A stretch of 64,000 nt of DNA. Source: Chitinophagales bacterium. GTDB taxonomy: Bacteria > Bacteroidota > Bacteroidia > Chitinophagales > Chitinophagaceae. Shown here piece after piece: positions 25,997 to 34,926 of this stretch. Each line of letters begins with the position of its first letter. Position 1 is the stretch's first letter. Location: NCBI GenBank assembly GCA_020636505.1, contig JACJXR010000001.1:310001-374000 (forward strand). Reading direction: 5' to 3'. Below the pieces are notes generated by a model. That model was not told the origin of the DNA, made no database searches, and saw only the letters and a program-made list of their open reading frames with translations. Made by a program: the position numbers and the translations under genes.

Positions 25997-27910
25997 ATGA
26001 GTTATCCTTATCAGATACAGGACAAAGAAGGCTATTTCACCTCATATGAGCAGAGTGTAAACGACCCTGAAGGTTTTTGGGAAAATGTCGCCAACTCCTT
26101 CCTGTGGCGAAAAAAATGGGATAAGGTGCTTGAATGGGACTTTAAAACACCCAACATCAAATGGTTCTTAAACGCAAAACTCAACATAACAGAAAATTGT
26201 CTCGATAGGCATTTGGAAAACAATGGTGACGATATAGCTATAATATGGGAGCCCAACAACCCCAACGACGAAGTACGAAAACTCACATATAAAGAGCTAC
26301 ACGCAGAAGTATGCCGTTTTGCTCATATATTGAAAAACAACGGAGTGAAAAAGGGCGACAGAATCTGCCTATACATGGGCATGATTCCCGAATTGGCCAT
26401 AGCGGTATTGGCATGTGCCAGAATAGGTGCTGTTCATTCCGTGATATTCGGAGGTTTTAGTGCAAAAAGTATTGCCGACAGGGTTATTGATGCAAATGCC
26501 GAATATATAATCACTTGTGACGGTGCGTACCGTGGAGCAAAAGAAATACCTCTAAAATCTGTGGTGGATGATGCGTTGACACAATGCCCTTTTGTAAAAA
26601 AAGTGATCGTGTACGAACGTACAGGTACATCTGTAAGCATGATAAAGGACAGAGATGTGTGGTGGGACGATGAAATGCAAAAGGTGATAGAATCGGGGCT
26701 TACCGATTTCCCTGCGGAAGAAATGGATTCCGAAGACATGCTTTTCATCCTCTATACATCTGGCTCAACAGGCAAACCCAAAGGTGTCGTGCATACTTGC
26801 GGGGGGTACATGGTCTATACCACTTATTCCTTTGTAAATGTATTTCAATACAAACCCGGTGATGTATACTTCTGTACTGCTGATGTGGGCTGGATAACAG
26901 GGCACAGCTACATAATTTATGGTCCACTTGCGGCGGGGGCCACGGGGCTAATGTTTGAAGGGGTACCTACTTGGCCCGACGCAGGTAGGTTTTGGGATAT
27001 CACCGACAAACACAAAGTGAACATATTGTACACCGCACCTACCGCAATACGCAGCCTTATGGCGAGCGGATTGGAGCATGTGGAAAAACATGACCTCCGC
27101 TCGCTGAAAGTATTGGGTAGTGTCGGCGAACCCATCAATGAAGAAGCATGGGAGTGGTTTCACAAATATATCGGTAAAGGGAAGTGTCCAATAGTGGATA
27201 CTTGGTGGCAAACAGAGACAGGAGGTATAATGATATCCAACCTTGCGGGCGTAACTCCCGCCAAACCTGCACACGCAACCCTTCCGCTACCCGGTATACA
27301 ACCTGTATTGGTGGATGAGAATGGAAATGAAGTTGAGGGGAATGGTGTTTCAGGCAATCTATGCATAAAGTTCCCTTGGCCGTCTATGATACGCACAACA
27401 TATGGCGACCATGAACGATGTAGGCAAACGTACTTCTCTACTTATGAGAACAAATATTTCACAGGAGATGGTTGTCTTAGAGATGAGGACGGCAACTATC
27501 GTATAACAGGACGCGTGGATGATGTGATGAATGTAAGCGGACACCGCATCGGAACTGCCGAAGTTGAGAATGCCATCAATATGCATGATGGAGTGATAGA
27601 AAGTGCGGTTGTAGGGTACCCTCATGACGTGAAAGGGACCGGCATCTACGCCTTTGTAATAACAGAGCATATACATCACGACGAAGACCATGCTCGTAAC
27701 GATATTGCACAAACCGTCGCCCGTGTAATAGGCCCGATAGCCAAACCGGATAAAGTACAGTTCGTAACAGGACTGCCTAAAACGCGCAGCGGGAAGATCA
27801 TGCGTAGAATACTGCGAAAAATAGCCGAAGGCAATACAGACAGTTTAGGCGATACAAGCACGCTGCTTGACCCTGCCATTGTGGATGAGATAATAAAAGG
27901 GAAGGTCTGA
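25997..27910 (+). CDS. acs: Acetyl-CoA synthetase (AMP-forming)
   Basis: Acs activates acetate to acetyl-CoA through acetyl-AMP. The 637-residue protein has the phosphate-binding loop YTSGSTGKPKGVVHT (about 255), DTWWQTETGG (about 400), the hinge TGRVDDVMNVSGHR, and the C-terminal PKTRSGKIMRR whose last lysine is the acetylation-sensitive catalytic residue. Its length and the ACS-type N-terminal region place it with acetyl- rather than propionyl-CoA synthetases, though the exact acyl chain is not proven. Single gene with its own leader and terminator. Confidence 0.95.
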   Translation: MSYPYQIQDKEGYFTSYEQSVNDPEGFWENVANSFLWRKKWDKVLEWDFKTPNIKWFLNAKLNITENCLDRHLENNGDDIAIIWEPNNPNDEVRKLTYKELHAEVCRFAHILKNNGVKKGDRICLYMGMIPELAIAVLACARIGAVHSVIFGGFSAKSIADRVIDANAEYIITCDGAYRGAKEIPLKSVVDDALTQCPFVKKVIVYERTGTSVSMIKDRDVWWDDEMQKVIESGLTDFPAEEMDSEDMLFILYTSGSTGKPKGVVHTCGGYMVYTTYSFVNVFQYKPGDVYFCTADVGWITGHSYIIYGPLAAGATGLMFEGVPTWPDAGRFWDITDKHKVNILYTAPTAIRSLMASGLEHVEKHDLRSLKVLGSVGEPINEEAWEWFHKYIGKGKCPIVDTWWQTETGGIMISNLAGVTPAKPAHATLPLPGIQPVLVDENGNEVEGNGVSGNLCIKFPWPSMIRTTYGDHERCRQTYFSTYENKYFTGDGCLRDEDGNYRITGRVDDVMNVSGHRIGTAEVENAINMHDGVIESAVVGYPHDVKGTGIYAFVITEHIHHDEDHARNDIAQTVARVIGPIAKPDKVQFVTGLPKTRSGKIMRRILRKIAEGNTDSLGDTSTLLDPAIVDEIIKGKV

Positions 27911-27938
27911 CAACCTACTCTTCATGTATATTTTACTT

Positions 27939-27973
27939 AAAGAGCAGGTTAACAACAAATAACCTGCTCTTTT
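27939..27973 (+). terminator. acs terminator
   Basis: AAAGAGCAGGTTA and TAACCTGCTCTTT make a perfect 13-bp stem with an 8-nt loop, followed by T residues. The lysA promoter begins only 3 bp later. Confidence 0.8.
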
Positions 27974-27975
27974 TC

Positions 27976-27984
27976 TATTTTTGC
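27976..27984 (+). promoter_or_regulatory. lysA promoter -7 box
   Basis: TATTTTTGC matches TAnnTTTGC exactly, 19 bp before the lysA ATG. Part of the upstream promoter region overlaps the acs terminator. No -33 TTTG is seen. Confidence 0.5.
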
Positions 27985-28003
27985 ACACTTTATTGAAATT
28001 ATC

Positions 28004-29224
28004 ATGTACGAACCAATAACAGATGCGCAGCTGCTTGAAGTGGCGGAGAGATTCGGGACACCTACATATGTATATCATGCTGAGAAAATAGCAGAACAAT
28101 ACAATAGGTTGAAACAGGCATTTTCAGGACATCCTACCAGGATATTCTATGCATGTAAGGCATTGACCAACATCAACATACTCAAGTATTTGAAAGGTTT
28201 GGGCTCGAGCATAGACTGTGTGAGCATCGGTGAGGTACAATTGGCACTCAGGGCCGGTTATGATAAAAACGACATCCTGTTCACTCCAAACTGTGTAGAC
28301 TTTGATGAGATAGTTGAGGGAACAAAACTCGGTGTAAACATCAACATCGACAATATTTCGATATTGGAGAAGTTCGGTCACGAATTTGGAAGCAGCTACC
28401 CTATATGCATACGCATCAACCCACATATTGAAGCAGGCGGCAACTACAAAATATCCACCGGTCACGTAGACAGTAAGTTTGGTATCTCTTATTATCAAAT
28501 GAGGCATATCGAGCGCGTGGTAAAAGCAACAGGACTGCAAGTGAAAGGCCTGCACATGCACACAGGCAGTGAGATAAAGGATGTAAGTGTGTTTATGCGC
28601 GGCTTGGAGATCATGTTTGAGATAGCAAGAGAAAGCCATTTTAAAACATTGGAATATTTGGACCTCGGCAGTGGTTTCAAAGTACCATACAAAGACGACG
28701 AAATAGGAACCGATGTTGAAGACTTGGGCAAACAATTGACAAATGCAGTTCGTGAGTTTGAAAAAGAGTACGGGCGTTCATTGGAAATATGGTTTGAGCC
28801 GGGTAAGTTTCTTGTAAGTGAGGCAGGTTCTTTCATCGTAAAAACAAATGTCATCAAACAAACCCCCGCTACAGTTTTCGTAGGTGTCGACTCCGGCTTC
28901 AACCACTTGATTCGCCCTATGTTCTACGAATCATATCATAAGATCACCAACCTGAACAATCCAAACGGAACAAAGCGTATCTATACTGTAGTAGGTAACA
29001 TATGCGAGACCGACACATTTGCTTGGGACAGAGTGATAAGCGAAGTACACGAAGGTGATGTACTTAGGTTTCACAATGCGGGTGCTTATTGCTTCATGAT
29101 GAGTAGCAACTTCAACTCAAGAATGAAACCTGCGGAAGTATTGTTCATCGACGGTGAGTTCAAAGAAATTCGCAAAAGAGACGAGTTTGAAGATCTGTTG
29201 CACAATCAGGTGGAAGTACTTTAA
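28004..29224 (+). CDS. lysA: Diaminopimelate decarboxylase
   Basis: LysA performs the last step of lysine synthesis, meso-diaminopimelate to L-lysine. The 406-residue PLP enzyme of the alanine-racemase-like fold has FYACKALTNINILKYL with the PLP lysine near residue 50, HMHTGSEI, EPGKFLVSEAG and the catalytic cysteine region VGNICETDTFA, with C-terminal NAGAYCFMMSSNFNSR. Length is normal. Other carboxynorspermidine-type decarboxylases share the fold, but the motif set favours LysA. Confidence 0.92.
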   Translation: MYEPITDAQLLEVAERFGTPTYVYHAEKIAEQYNRLKQAFSGHPTRIFYACKALTNINILKYLKGLGSSIDCVSIGEVQLALRAGYDKNDILFTPNCVDFDEIVEGTKLGVNINIDNISILEKFGHEFGSSYPICIRINPHIEAGGNYKISTGHVDSKFGISYYQMRHIERVVKATGLQVKGLHMHTGSEIKDVSVFMRGLEIMFEIARESHFKTLEYLDLGSGFKVPYKDDEIGTDVEDLGKQLTNAVREFEKEYGRSLEIWFEPGKFLVSEAGSFIVKTNVIKQTPATVFVGVDSGFNHLIRPMFYESYHKITNLNNPNGTKRIYTVVGNICETDTFAWDRVISEVHEGDVLRFHNAGAYCFMMSSNFNSRMKPAEVLFIDGEFKEIRKRDEFEDLLHNQVEVL

Positions 29225-29267
29225 GAATGTTTAACGAACAGTCTACAGGTTATTGATAATAAGGAAT

Positions 29268-29275
29268 TACATTTG
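29268..29275 (+). promoter_or_regulatory. -7 box of the LOG-family gene
   Basis: TACATTTG matches the consensus and lies 24 bp before the ATG at 29300. No -33 box with correct spacing was found. Confidence 0.37.
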
Positions 29276-29299
29276 TCCGTTGAATTAATGTAGCAACAC

Positions 29300-29881
29300 A
29301 TGAAAAGCATAGCGGTATTTTGCGGTTCGAGTGAGGGTTATCTGGAGACCTACATGGAGCAAGCTTACAAATTGGGAGGTGAGCTTGCCGAAAGGGGTAT
29401 CGAGGTCGTATATGGAGGTGCAAAAGTGGGACTTATGGGTGCCGTTGCCGATGGTGTGTTGGACAATGAAGGTAAAATAACAGGCGTCATACCCAACTTT
29501 CTACAAACAAAAGAGGTGGCGCATGAGGGACTTACGGAACTGATAGTTGTAAATACCATGCACGAGCGTAAGATGAAAATGTACGAGCGTTGCGATGGTG
29601 TCATCATACTGCCCGGTGGATGGGGAACGATGGACGAAATGTTCGAAATGCTTACTTGGGGCTACTTGGGTATGCACCAAAAGCCCGTCGGACTACTCAA
29701 CATCAATGGCTACTACGATGCACTCAAGGCCATGAACAGTACCATGGTACAAGAAGGCTTTCTGAACGAGTGGGCTCGCTCCATACTCATATTCGACGCG
29801 GATCTTGAAAGCTTATTGGAGAAAATGGAGAACTACAATGCTCCCGAACTACCCAAAGTAATAAATAAACAAACCACTTAG
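29300..29881 (+). CDS. LOG family protein (nucleotide monophosphate phosphoribohydrolase)
   Basis: The 193-residue Rossmann-fold protein is of the TIGR00730 type. The N-terminal VFCGSSEG, the middle VYGGAKVGLMGAVAD and the active-site LPGGWGTMDEMFE (PGGxGTxxE) are all intact. Members release a base from nucleoside 5'-monophosphates; in bacteria the physiological substrate is often unclear, and the cytokinin annotation should not be taken literally. Its stop overlaps the stop of the convergent SpmAB gene by 4 bp. Confidence 0.88.
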   Translation: MKSIAVFCGSSEGYLETYMEQAYKLGGELAERGIEVVYGGAKVGLMGAVADGVLDNEGKITGVIPNFLQTKEVAHEGLTELIVVNTMHERKMKMYERCDGVIILPGGWGTMDEMFEMLTWGYLGMHQKPVGLLNINGYYDALKAMNSTMVQEGFLNEWARSILIFDADLESLLEKMENYNAPELPKVINKQTT

Positions 29882-31143
29882 GCGGGGATTAAATGCCCGA
29901 AAAAGGCATATGCCACTATTATCGCCACCACCACACTTACCAAGTCTGCAAACAATCCGCATATAAGCGCATACTTCGTATTCTTGATATTTACACTGCC
30001 GAAATATACCGCCAACACGTAAAAGGTGGTTTCTGTGGAACCTTGAATTATTGCCGCCAACTTCCCTTGAAAAGAATCTACACCGTGTGCATTCATCACA
30101 TCCACCATAACGCCACGCGCACCACTGCCGCTTAACGGTTTCATCAACCCGATAGGTAAGTCCGCCACCCAATCGGTAGGCATCCCCAATGTAGCAACAA
30201 CGTTACCTATACCATCCACCAGATAACCCATACAGCCTGAAGTGCGAAAAACACTTATCGCCACCAACATGGCCACCAAATAAGGGATGATGCGTATGGC
30301 TACATTAAAACCTTCTTTCGCACCGTCCACAAAGTGGTCGTAAACGTTTATTTTCTTCACTACACCTGCTACTATAAACATCACCACCAACAGCATGATA
30401 ATACCTGCTCCTATTGCCCCTATCGCCGTACTCATTTGTTCGGGAGGCAGCTTTGATAGGAAGTAATACATCAAAGCTATTATTGCTCCGAAACCTCCCA
30501 CAAACATCAACACAGGCAATTTGAACAGATTTATCTTTTGATAGAATGCCACTGCTATCATACCTGCAACAAAAGAAATGAATGTCACTATCAAGGTTGG
30601 TAGAAAAATATCGGCAGCGTTGAACCCTACCACACCTTGCTCAATGGCCAATGTTTGCGTAATGGCGATAACGGATGTGGGAATCAATGTGACGCCTGCC
30701 GTATTCAGCACCAAAAACATTATCTGAGCATCGCTGGCAGTTGTCTCACTTTCGTTAAGGTCTTGCAACTCCTCCATTGCCTTCAGTCCAAGTGGCGTTG
30801 CCGCATTGTCAAGGCCAAGCATGTTTGCCGAGAAGTTCATCATCATACTGCCGCTTGCAGGGTGCTCTTTGGGTACACCCCTGAACAGCACTTTAAAGAA
30901 TGGAGACACCGATTTGGAAAATGCACTTATCACTCCACCCTTCTCACCTACACGCATTATACCCAGCCACAAAGCCATCATTCCGGTCAACCCGATGGAT
31001 ATGGTGAACCCTGTCTTTGCACTTTCGAACATTCCGTTCATCATTTCACTCATAATGGTTCCGTCTCCCGTTGCCACTGCTTTTATCAGTGCAACAACAA
31101 AGCCGATAACAAAAAACGCTACCCATATGTAGTTAAGTGCCAT
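29878..31143 (-). CDS. Fused SpmA-SpmB nucleoside-recognition-domain membrane protein
   Basis: The 421-residue protein joins two gate (nucleoside-recognition) domains. The N-terminal half resembles SpmA (LTGMMALWLGIMRVGEKGG and FSANMLGLDNAATPLGLKAME) and the C-terminal half resembles SpmB (PYLVAMLVAISVFRTSGCM and the late GSTETTFYVLAVYFGSV). About ten membrane segments. In Bacillus the separate proteins affect spore core dehydration; this organism is not expected to sporulate, so a transport or membrane role is likely but unknown. A terminator for the upstream gene lies just before its ATG. Confidence 0.87.
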   Translation of the reverse strand: MALNYIWVAFFVIGFVVALIKAVATGDGTIMSEMMNGMFESAKTGFTISIGLTGMMALWLGIMRVGEKGGVISAFSKSVSPFFKVLFRGVPKEHPASGSMMMNFSANMLGLDNAATPLGLKAMEELQDLNESETTASDAQIMFLVLNTAGVTLIPTSVIAITQTLAIEQGVVGFNAADIFLPTLIVTFISFVAGMIAVAFYQKINLFKLPVLMFVGGFGAIIALMYYFLSKLPPEQMSTAIGAIGAGIIMLLVVMFIVAGVVKKINVYDHFVDGAKEGFNVAIRIIPYLVAMLVAISVFRTSGCMGYLVDGIGNVVATLGMPTDWVADLPIGLMKPLSGSGARGVMVDVMNAHGVDSFQGKLAAIIQGSTETTFYVLAVYFGSVNIKNTKYALICGLFADLVSVVVAIIVAYAFFGHLIPA

Positions 31144-31152
31144 GACTTAAAA

Positions 31153-31188
31153 GTAAAAAAGAAAGGCTACTATGTACAGTAGCCTTTC
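31153..31188 (-). terminator. Terminator of the DUF4878 lipoprotein gene
   Basis: GAAAGGCTACT and AGTAGCCTTTC form a perfect 11-bp stem with a 6-nt loop. On the minus strand it is followed by TTTTTTACTTTT. Confidence 0.72.
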
Positions 31189-31212
31189 AAATAAATATCG
31201 TTTGTGTTTTTA

Positions 31213-31662
31213 TTATTCCGCAGATTCGCTTGCTTCTTCAGGCTCATCTTCCATCACATCTTCATCGGCCTCCATTTCAGGAATATTATCTTGCTTGGAG
31301 AAGCTGGCCAACCATTTACCGTTTTGCTTGACCATATCCAACTTTTGCTCACCGGGTTCAGAAGACATTTTGTATTTAACAACAGCATTGTCTCCATCCA
31401 CTTTTACTTCGGTTATTTCAATCTTGATGTTTTTGGCTTCTTTCCTTGCAGAATCAGCTGTCGATACGGAAAATTGCTCCACCAAATCTATCAGCCCCTT
31501 CGTATCATCTGTAGATACCGCTCTGGCTTTATCGTATTCCATATGATACAACCCTGTCAAGAACTGCTCGGCAGCAGCCTCGGGTGTATTCTTACTACAA
31601 GCGACAAAGCTTAAAACAATAAACGTGGCGACGAATATTTGTATGATACGACTTTTGAACAT
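31213..31662 (-). CDS. DUF4878-type lipoprotein
   Basis: The 149-residue protein has a lipoprotein signal (VATFIVLSFVAC, lipid-modified C22). The body (about 25-120) resembles DUF4878/NTF2-like small domains, with TPEAAAEQFLTGLYHMEYDKAR and a late QNGKWLAS strand, followed by a very acidic tail. It is probably anchored in the periplasm or outer membrane. Function unknown. It has a strong promoter of its own, located in the 3' end of the upstream gene. Confidence 0.75.
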   Translation of the reverse strand: MFKSRIIQIFVATFIVLSFVACSKNTPEAAAEQFLTGLYHMEYDKARAVSTDDTKGLIDLVEQFSVSTADSARKEAKNIKIEITEVKVDGDNAVVKYKMSSEPGEQKLDMVKQNGKWLASFSKQDNIPEMEADEDVMEDEPEEASESAE

Positions 31663-31682
31663 GGTTTATTTTTTCGATTGAA

Positions 31683-31714
31683 GCAAAGGTATCACTTAAA
31701 TCGAATTTGGCAAA
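31683..31714 (-). promoter_or_regulatory. Promoter of the DUF4878 lipoprotein gene
   Basis: On the minus strand TTTG (31711-31714), a 19-bp spacer and TACCTTTGC (31683-31691) give a full consensus promoter. Its upstream part lies inside the final codons of the YiiX-like gene. Confidence 0.65.
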
Positions 31715-32402
31715 CGAGCCTTGTGTCCTCATTTCGGTATAGATCGTCCACACCTATATATGTTCTGCCGAACCGTGTATGAGGCTCTAAATCAATGTTA
31801 TTGTCTATACCGTTCTTCAACGCTTTATATATCATCTCCGAACAGTACATTCGGTCGTCCGTCTTAAGGTCAAAGTCCATATCGAACATTACCTGTTGCC
31901 TGTAAAAGCTGTCTATCACTCCAACCAGACCTGGCAATGCACTATCCGAATAAGGATATCTAAACACAGCATATGCCATATTATTGGCAGGAGAAAACCA
32001 GAAAACGGCACGATCTTTACGAAGTTTTTCATTGGGATTATCCTCACCACCGATGCTGTGATAAACAAAAGGCTGTCCGTTTTCTATGACAACCATTCCA
32101 CAATGCGAATACGTTTTATCGGTGGTATTCAATTGGGATAACATATAGCTTGTCATATCGTCTCCCCTTCTCACCACAAGGTCGCCTGTCCTCAACAACC
32201 GGTTTGTGGAATCAACCGCCGCTTTGTTCCATGGATTGTTCTTTCTCTTCAAATAGGCCTTGTTCCCGGTGTGTTTGTTGGCAGAGTTTGCATCAACGAT
32301 TCTGTAAATATGTATACCGGCATACAAAACTCCTCCCAAGAGGGTTATCAGCAACATCCTTTTTGCTATTGAAGCTGCATTGTATGTTTTTGGTTTATTC
32401 AA
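31692..32402 (-). CDS. YiiX-like permuted NlpC/P60 cysteine hydrolase
   Basis: The 236-residue protein has an N-terminal membrane anchor (about 13-33) and a permuted papain-like domain. TGDLVVRRGDDMTS opens the domain, SHCGMVV carries the likely catalytic histidine, YHSIGG follows, and MYCSEMIYKAL carries the nucleophilic cysteine. This order (His before Cys) is that of YiiX/YebB-like enzymes, which act on amides, acyl groups or peptidoglycan-type links outside the cytoplasm; the substrate here is unknown. The start is TTG 32402; the first residues are needed to flank the anchor. Confidence 0.77.
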   Translation of the reverse strand: MNKPKTYNAASIAKRMLLITLLGGVLYAGIHIYRIVDANSANKHTGNKAYLKRKNNPWNKAAVDSTNRLLRTGDLVVRRGDDMTSYMLSQLNTTDKTYSHCGMVVIENGQPFVYHSIGGEDNPNEKLRKDRAVFWFSPANNMAYAVFRYPYSDSALPGLVGVIDSFYRQQVMFDMDFDLKTDDRMYCSEMIYKALKNGIDNNIDLEPHTRFGRTYIGVDDLYRNEDTRLVCQIRFK

Positions 32403-32420
32403 TCGTTACAAATGATGTTG

Positions 32421-32429
32421 GCAAAAATA
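32421..32429 (-). promoter_or_regulatory. -7 box of the YiiX-like gene
   Basis: On the minus strand TATTTTTGC fits the consensus exactly, ending 18 bp before the start codon. No clear -33 element is seen. Confidence 0.47.
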
Positions 32430-32528
32430 GCCATTATTAACACCTATACGGATATTGAAATAAATCGGGCCTGCTGTACTAACTTTATCGCCTGTTAACT
32501 GTTGTTACAGTGCAGATAATATCATAGT

Positions 32529-34433
32529 ATGGCATATAGATCGTTAAGTGCATTTATAGACAAGTTGGAACAGAAAGGCGAATTGATACGTATCGACACT
32601 TTTGTCGATCCTGTATTGGAAATAGCTGAAATAGCCGACCGTGTTTCGAAAACCCCTGAGAAAAACAAGGCGTTACTGTTTGAAAACACAGGAACAGATT
32701 TCCCACTGCTCATCAACTCTATGGGCAGTGAAAGACGCATGTGTATAGCTTTGGGGGTGGAAGATTTGGACGAAGTGGCACACGATATAGAAGAACTGTT
32801 CAAGAAACTCACAGGTCCGAAGAATGGTTTGATAGAAAAACTGGCCATGTTGCCACAGCTTGGGAAGTTTGCATCTTGGATGCCTAAAGTGGTAAGTGGG
32901 AAAGGAGCTTGTCAAGAAGTGATAATGAATGAACCCGACCTATCGAAACTACCGATACTGAAATGTTGGCCAAAAGACGGTGGACGATTTATAACATTGC
33001 CAAGCATACATACCAAAGACCCTAACACAAACATTCGGAATATAGGCATGTACCGCATGCAAGTGTTCGATAAGAACATGACAGCAATGCACTGGCATAA
33101 ACACAAAGTTTCCGCCAGACATTTCAACGAATATAAAAAGCTTGGGAAACGTATGCCCGTAGCGGTTGCCATTGGTGGAGATCCGGTTTATACCTATTCT
33201 GCAACAGCTCCCCTACCGGACAATGTGGACGAGTACATGTTGGCAGGATTCCTTCGTAAGAAACGTGTTGAATTGGTAAAATGTATCACTCAGCCTGATA
33301 TAGAGGTACCCGCAGATGCCGATTTCATCATAGAAGGCTACATCGACCCTGAAGAAGAGCTGATATGGGAAGGGCCATTCGGAGACCACACAGGATATTA
33401 TTCCTTACCCGACTGGTACCCACGTTTTCACGTAACGGCTATTACACACAAAAAGAACCCAGTCTATCCGGCAACAATCGTAGGTATACCTCCTCAAGAA
33501 GATGCTTGGTTGGGTAAAGCAACAGAAAGGATATTTCTTGCTCCCATAAAAATGACAATGGTGCCTGAAATAGAAGATATGAATATGCCTGTGGAGGGTG
33601 TGTTTCATAATCTTGTTATCACCTCCATCAAAAAAGAATACGCGGGGCAGGGGCAGAAAGTGATGAATGCTATGTGGGGTGCAGGTCAAATGATGTTCAA
33701 CAAAATACTGGCCATTACCGACAGTGAGGTTGATATCACCGATTACAAAAAGCTGTCGCAGCATGTGTTCAACAATCTGAACTCTGCAACAGACATATAC
33801 TTCAGCCAAGGGCCTATGGATGTGTTGGATCACAGTTGCAGCAAATTAGGTTTTGGAGGTAAGATGTGTATTGATGGAACCAAAAAATGGGAAGAAGAAC
33901 TATCAGAACCTATATCTGCGTTTAATTTATCGAACGAATTCTCTGCACAAGTATTGACAAATACTTTTCCTGAAATAAAGGGCATAAACGAATACCTACC
34001 TAAAGAATTAGGACTACCCGTATTGTTTGTTGCCGTAGAAAAGAATAGAAAGGGGCATGTAAAAGAGCTGCATGAACAATTATGCGCAAGACCTGAATTA
34101 AAAGGGTTCAAGATGATACTGTATGTGGAACATACGGTTGACGCCGATAATATAGCCGACTTCTTATGGCGTTTTTGTAACAACCTCGACCCAAGAAGAG
34201 ACCATTTCTATGGAGATACCGGTATTATAGGGCTCGATGGCACAAGAAAAACAAAAGCCTTCGACGGGTTTGAACGCCCATGGCCAAACATCATTGTTGC
34301 CGATGATGAGACCATCAAATCTGTGGACGACAAATGGAGTGGACTGAATTTAGGTGAACTTATACCATCCCCTTCGTTGAAATATAAATCACAGATGTAT
34401 GGTGAGGAAGCAGAGGTTGCGGAAAATGCATAG
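32529..34433 (+). CDS. UbiD family decarboxylase, probable menaquinone pathway
   Basis: This prenylated-FMN-dependent decarboxylase (634 residues) is longer than typical UbiD (about 490), as Bacteroidota menaquinone-type members are. Visible blocks are MQVFDKNMTAMHWHKHK, KRMPVAVAIGGDP, EEELIWEGPFGDHTGYY with the catalytic Glu and Arg region, and the C-terminal DTGIIGLDGTRK. In a genome with MqnB (present at 63.2 kb) a UbiD protein is expected to decarboxylate the naphthoate intermediate late in the futalosine pathway. A UbiX-like prenyltransferase is not nearby. Substrate assignment is inferred. Confidence 0.84.
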   Translation: MAYRSLSAFIDKLEQKGELIRIDTFVDPVLEIAEIADRVSKTPEKNKALLFENTGTDFPLLINSMGSERRMCIALGVEDLDEVAHDIEELFKKLTGPKNGLIEKLAMLPQLGKFASWMPKVVSGKGACQEVIMNEPDLSKLPILKCWPKDGGRFITLPSIHTKDPNTNIRNIGMYRMQVFDKNMTAMHWHKHKVSARHFNEYKKLGKRMPVAVAIGGDPVYTYSATAPLPDNVDEYMLAGFLRKKRVELVKCITQPDIEVPADADFIIEGYIDPEEELIWEGPFGDHTGYYSLPDWYPRFHVTAITHKKNPVYPATIVGIPPQEDAWLGKATERIFLAPIKMTMVPEIEDMNMPVEGVFHNLVITSIKKEYAGQGQKVMNAMWGAGQMMFNKILAITDSEVDITDYKKLSQHVFNNLNSATDIYFSQGPMDVLDHSCSKLGFGGKMCIDGTKKWEEELSEPISAFNLSNEFSAQVLTNTFPEIKGINEYLPKELGLPVLFVAVEKNRKGHVKELHEQLCARPELKGFKMILYVEHTVDADNIADFLWRFCNNLDPRRDHFYGDTGIIGLDGTRKTKAFDGFERPWPNIIVADDETIKSVDDKWSGLNLGELIPSPSLKYKSQMYGEEAEVAENA

Positions 34434-34477
34434 TATATCAGTCGGTATTTTATACTTTTAATACAAAGCCGACTACA

Positions 34478-34861
34478 TTGATACGTTTCTTGTTCATATT
34501 GCTACTGTTTCCACTGTGCACCAATGCGCAGAGCGACAGTATAGCTACACAAGAAGAAACGATAGATAAACGCATAATGTTCCGTTCTAAGGTTACACAG
34601 CTCACATCATACCTGAACGAAGGTAACGGAAGTGCCGCCAAAAGACTGTTTAAAAGCGTATCAGATGATATGCAAATATTCATAGCAGATACAAAGTCGG
34701 CGATGGATAGCACGAAGGGGTCGGAGCATAAGAAATTGGAACAGAAATTTGATAGACAACAACAGTTGTTCATGCAGTTTCAAAGGTTCGAGCCGAACTT
34801 GATACGCAACAAGAGCTCCATCAATACCTGGACAGACCAGTTTATCCAAACATTGTATTAA
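34478..34861 (+). CDS. Small secreted hypothetical protein
   Basis: The 127-residue protein has a signal peptide (IRFLFILLLFPLCTNAQ), then a mostly helical, charged region rich in Lys and Gln. The start is TTG 34478, which leaves the signal peptide intact; TACTTTTA (34453-34460) is a near-consensus -7 box upstream. I do not recognise the family. It may be a periplasmic helper, but nothing in the sequence shows this. Confidence 0.55.
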   Translation: MIRFLFILLLFPLCTNAQSDSIATQEETIDKRIMFRSKVTQLTSYLNEGNGSAAKRLFKSVSDDMQIFIADTKSAMDSTKGSEHKKLEQKFDRQQQLFMQFQRFEPNLIRNKSSINTWTDQFIQTLY

Positions 34862-34875
34862 TTTCTTGAAGAAAA

Positions 34876-34906
34876 TTTGGTGGTTTGATAAATGTACTTA
34901 CTTTTG
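34876..34906 (+). promoter_or_regulatory. Promoter of the TetR regulator gene
   Basis: TTTG (34876-34879), a 19-bp spacer and TACTTTTG (34899-34906) fit the Bacteroidota consensus exactly. The -7 box lies inside the inverted repeat described in the next entry. Confidence 0.65.
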
Positions 34907-34918
34907 TAAGTAATTACT
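34896..34918. promoter_or_regulatory. Candidate TetR operator overlapping the -7 box
   Basis: ACTTAC-TTTT-GTAAGT is a perfect inverted repeat (34896-34911), and AGTAATTACT (34909-34918) is a second palindrome next to it. A repressor bound here would block RNA polymerase, the usual autoregulation of TetR genes. Confidence 0.52.
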
Positions 34919-34926
34919 CACATACA

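Noticed and set aside
34885..34926. Longer start of the TetR gene
   Set aside because: It overlaps the promoter -7 box and operator; the HTH domain begins after ATG 34927.
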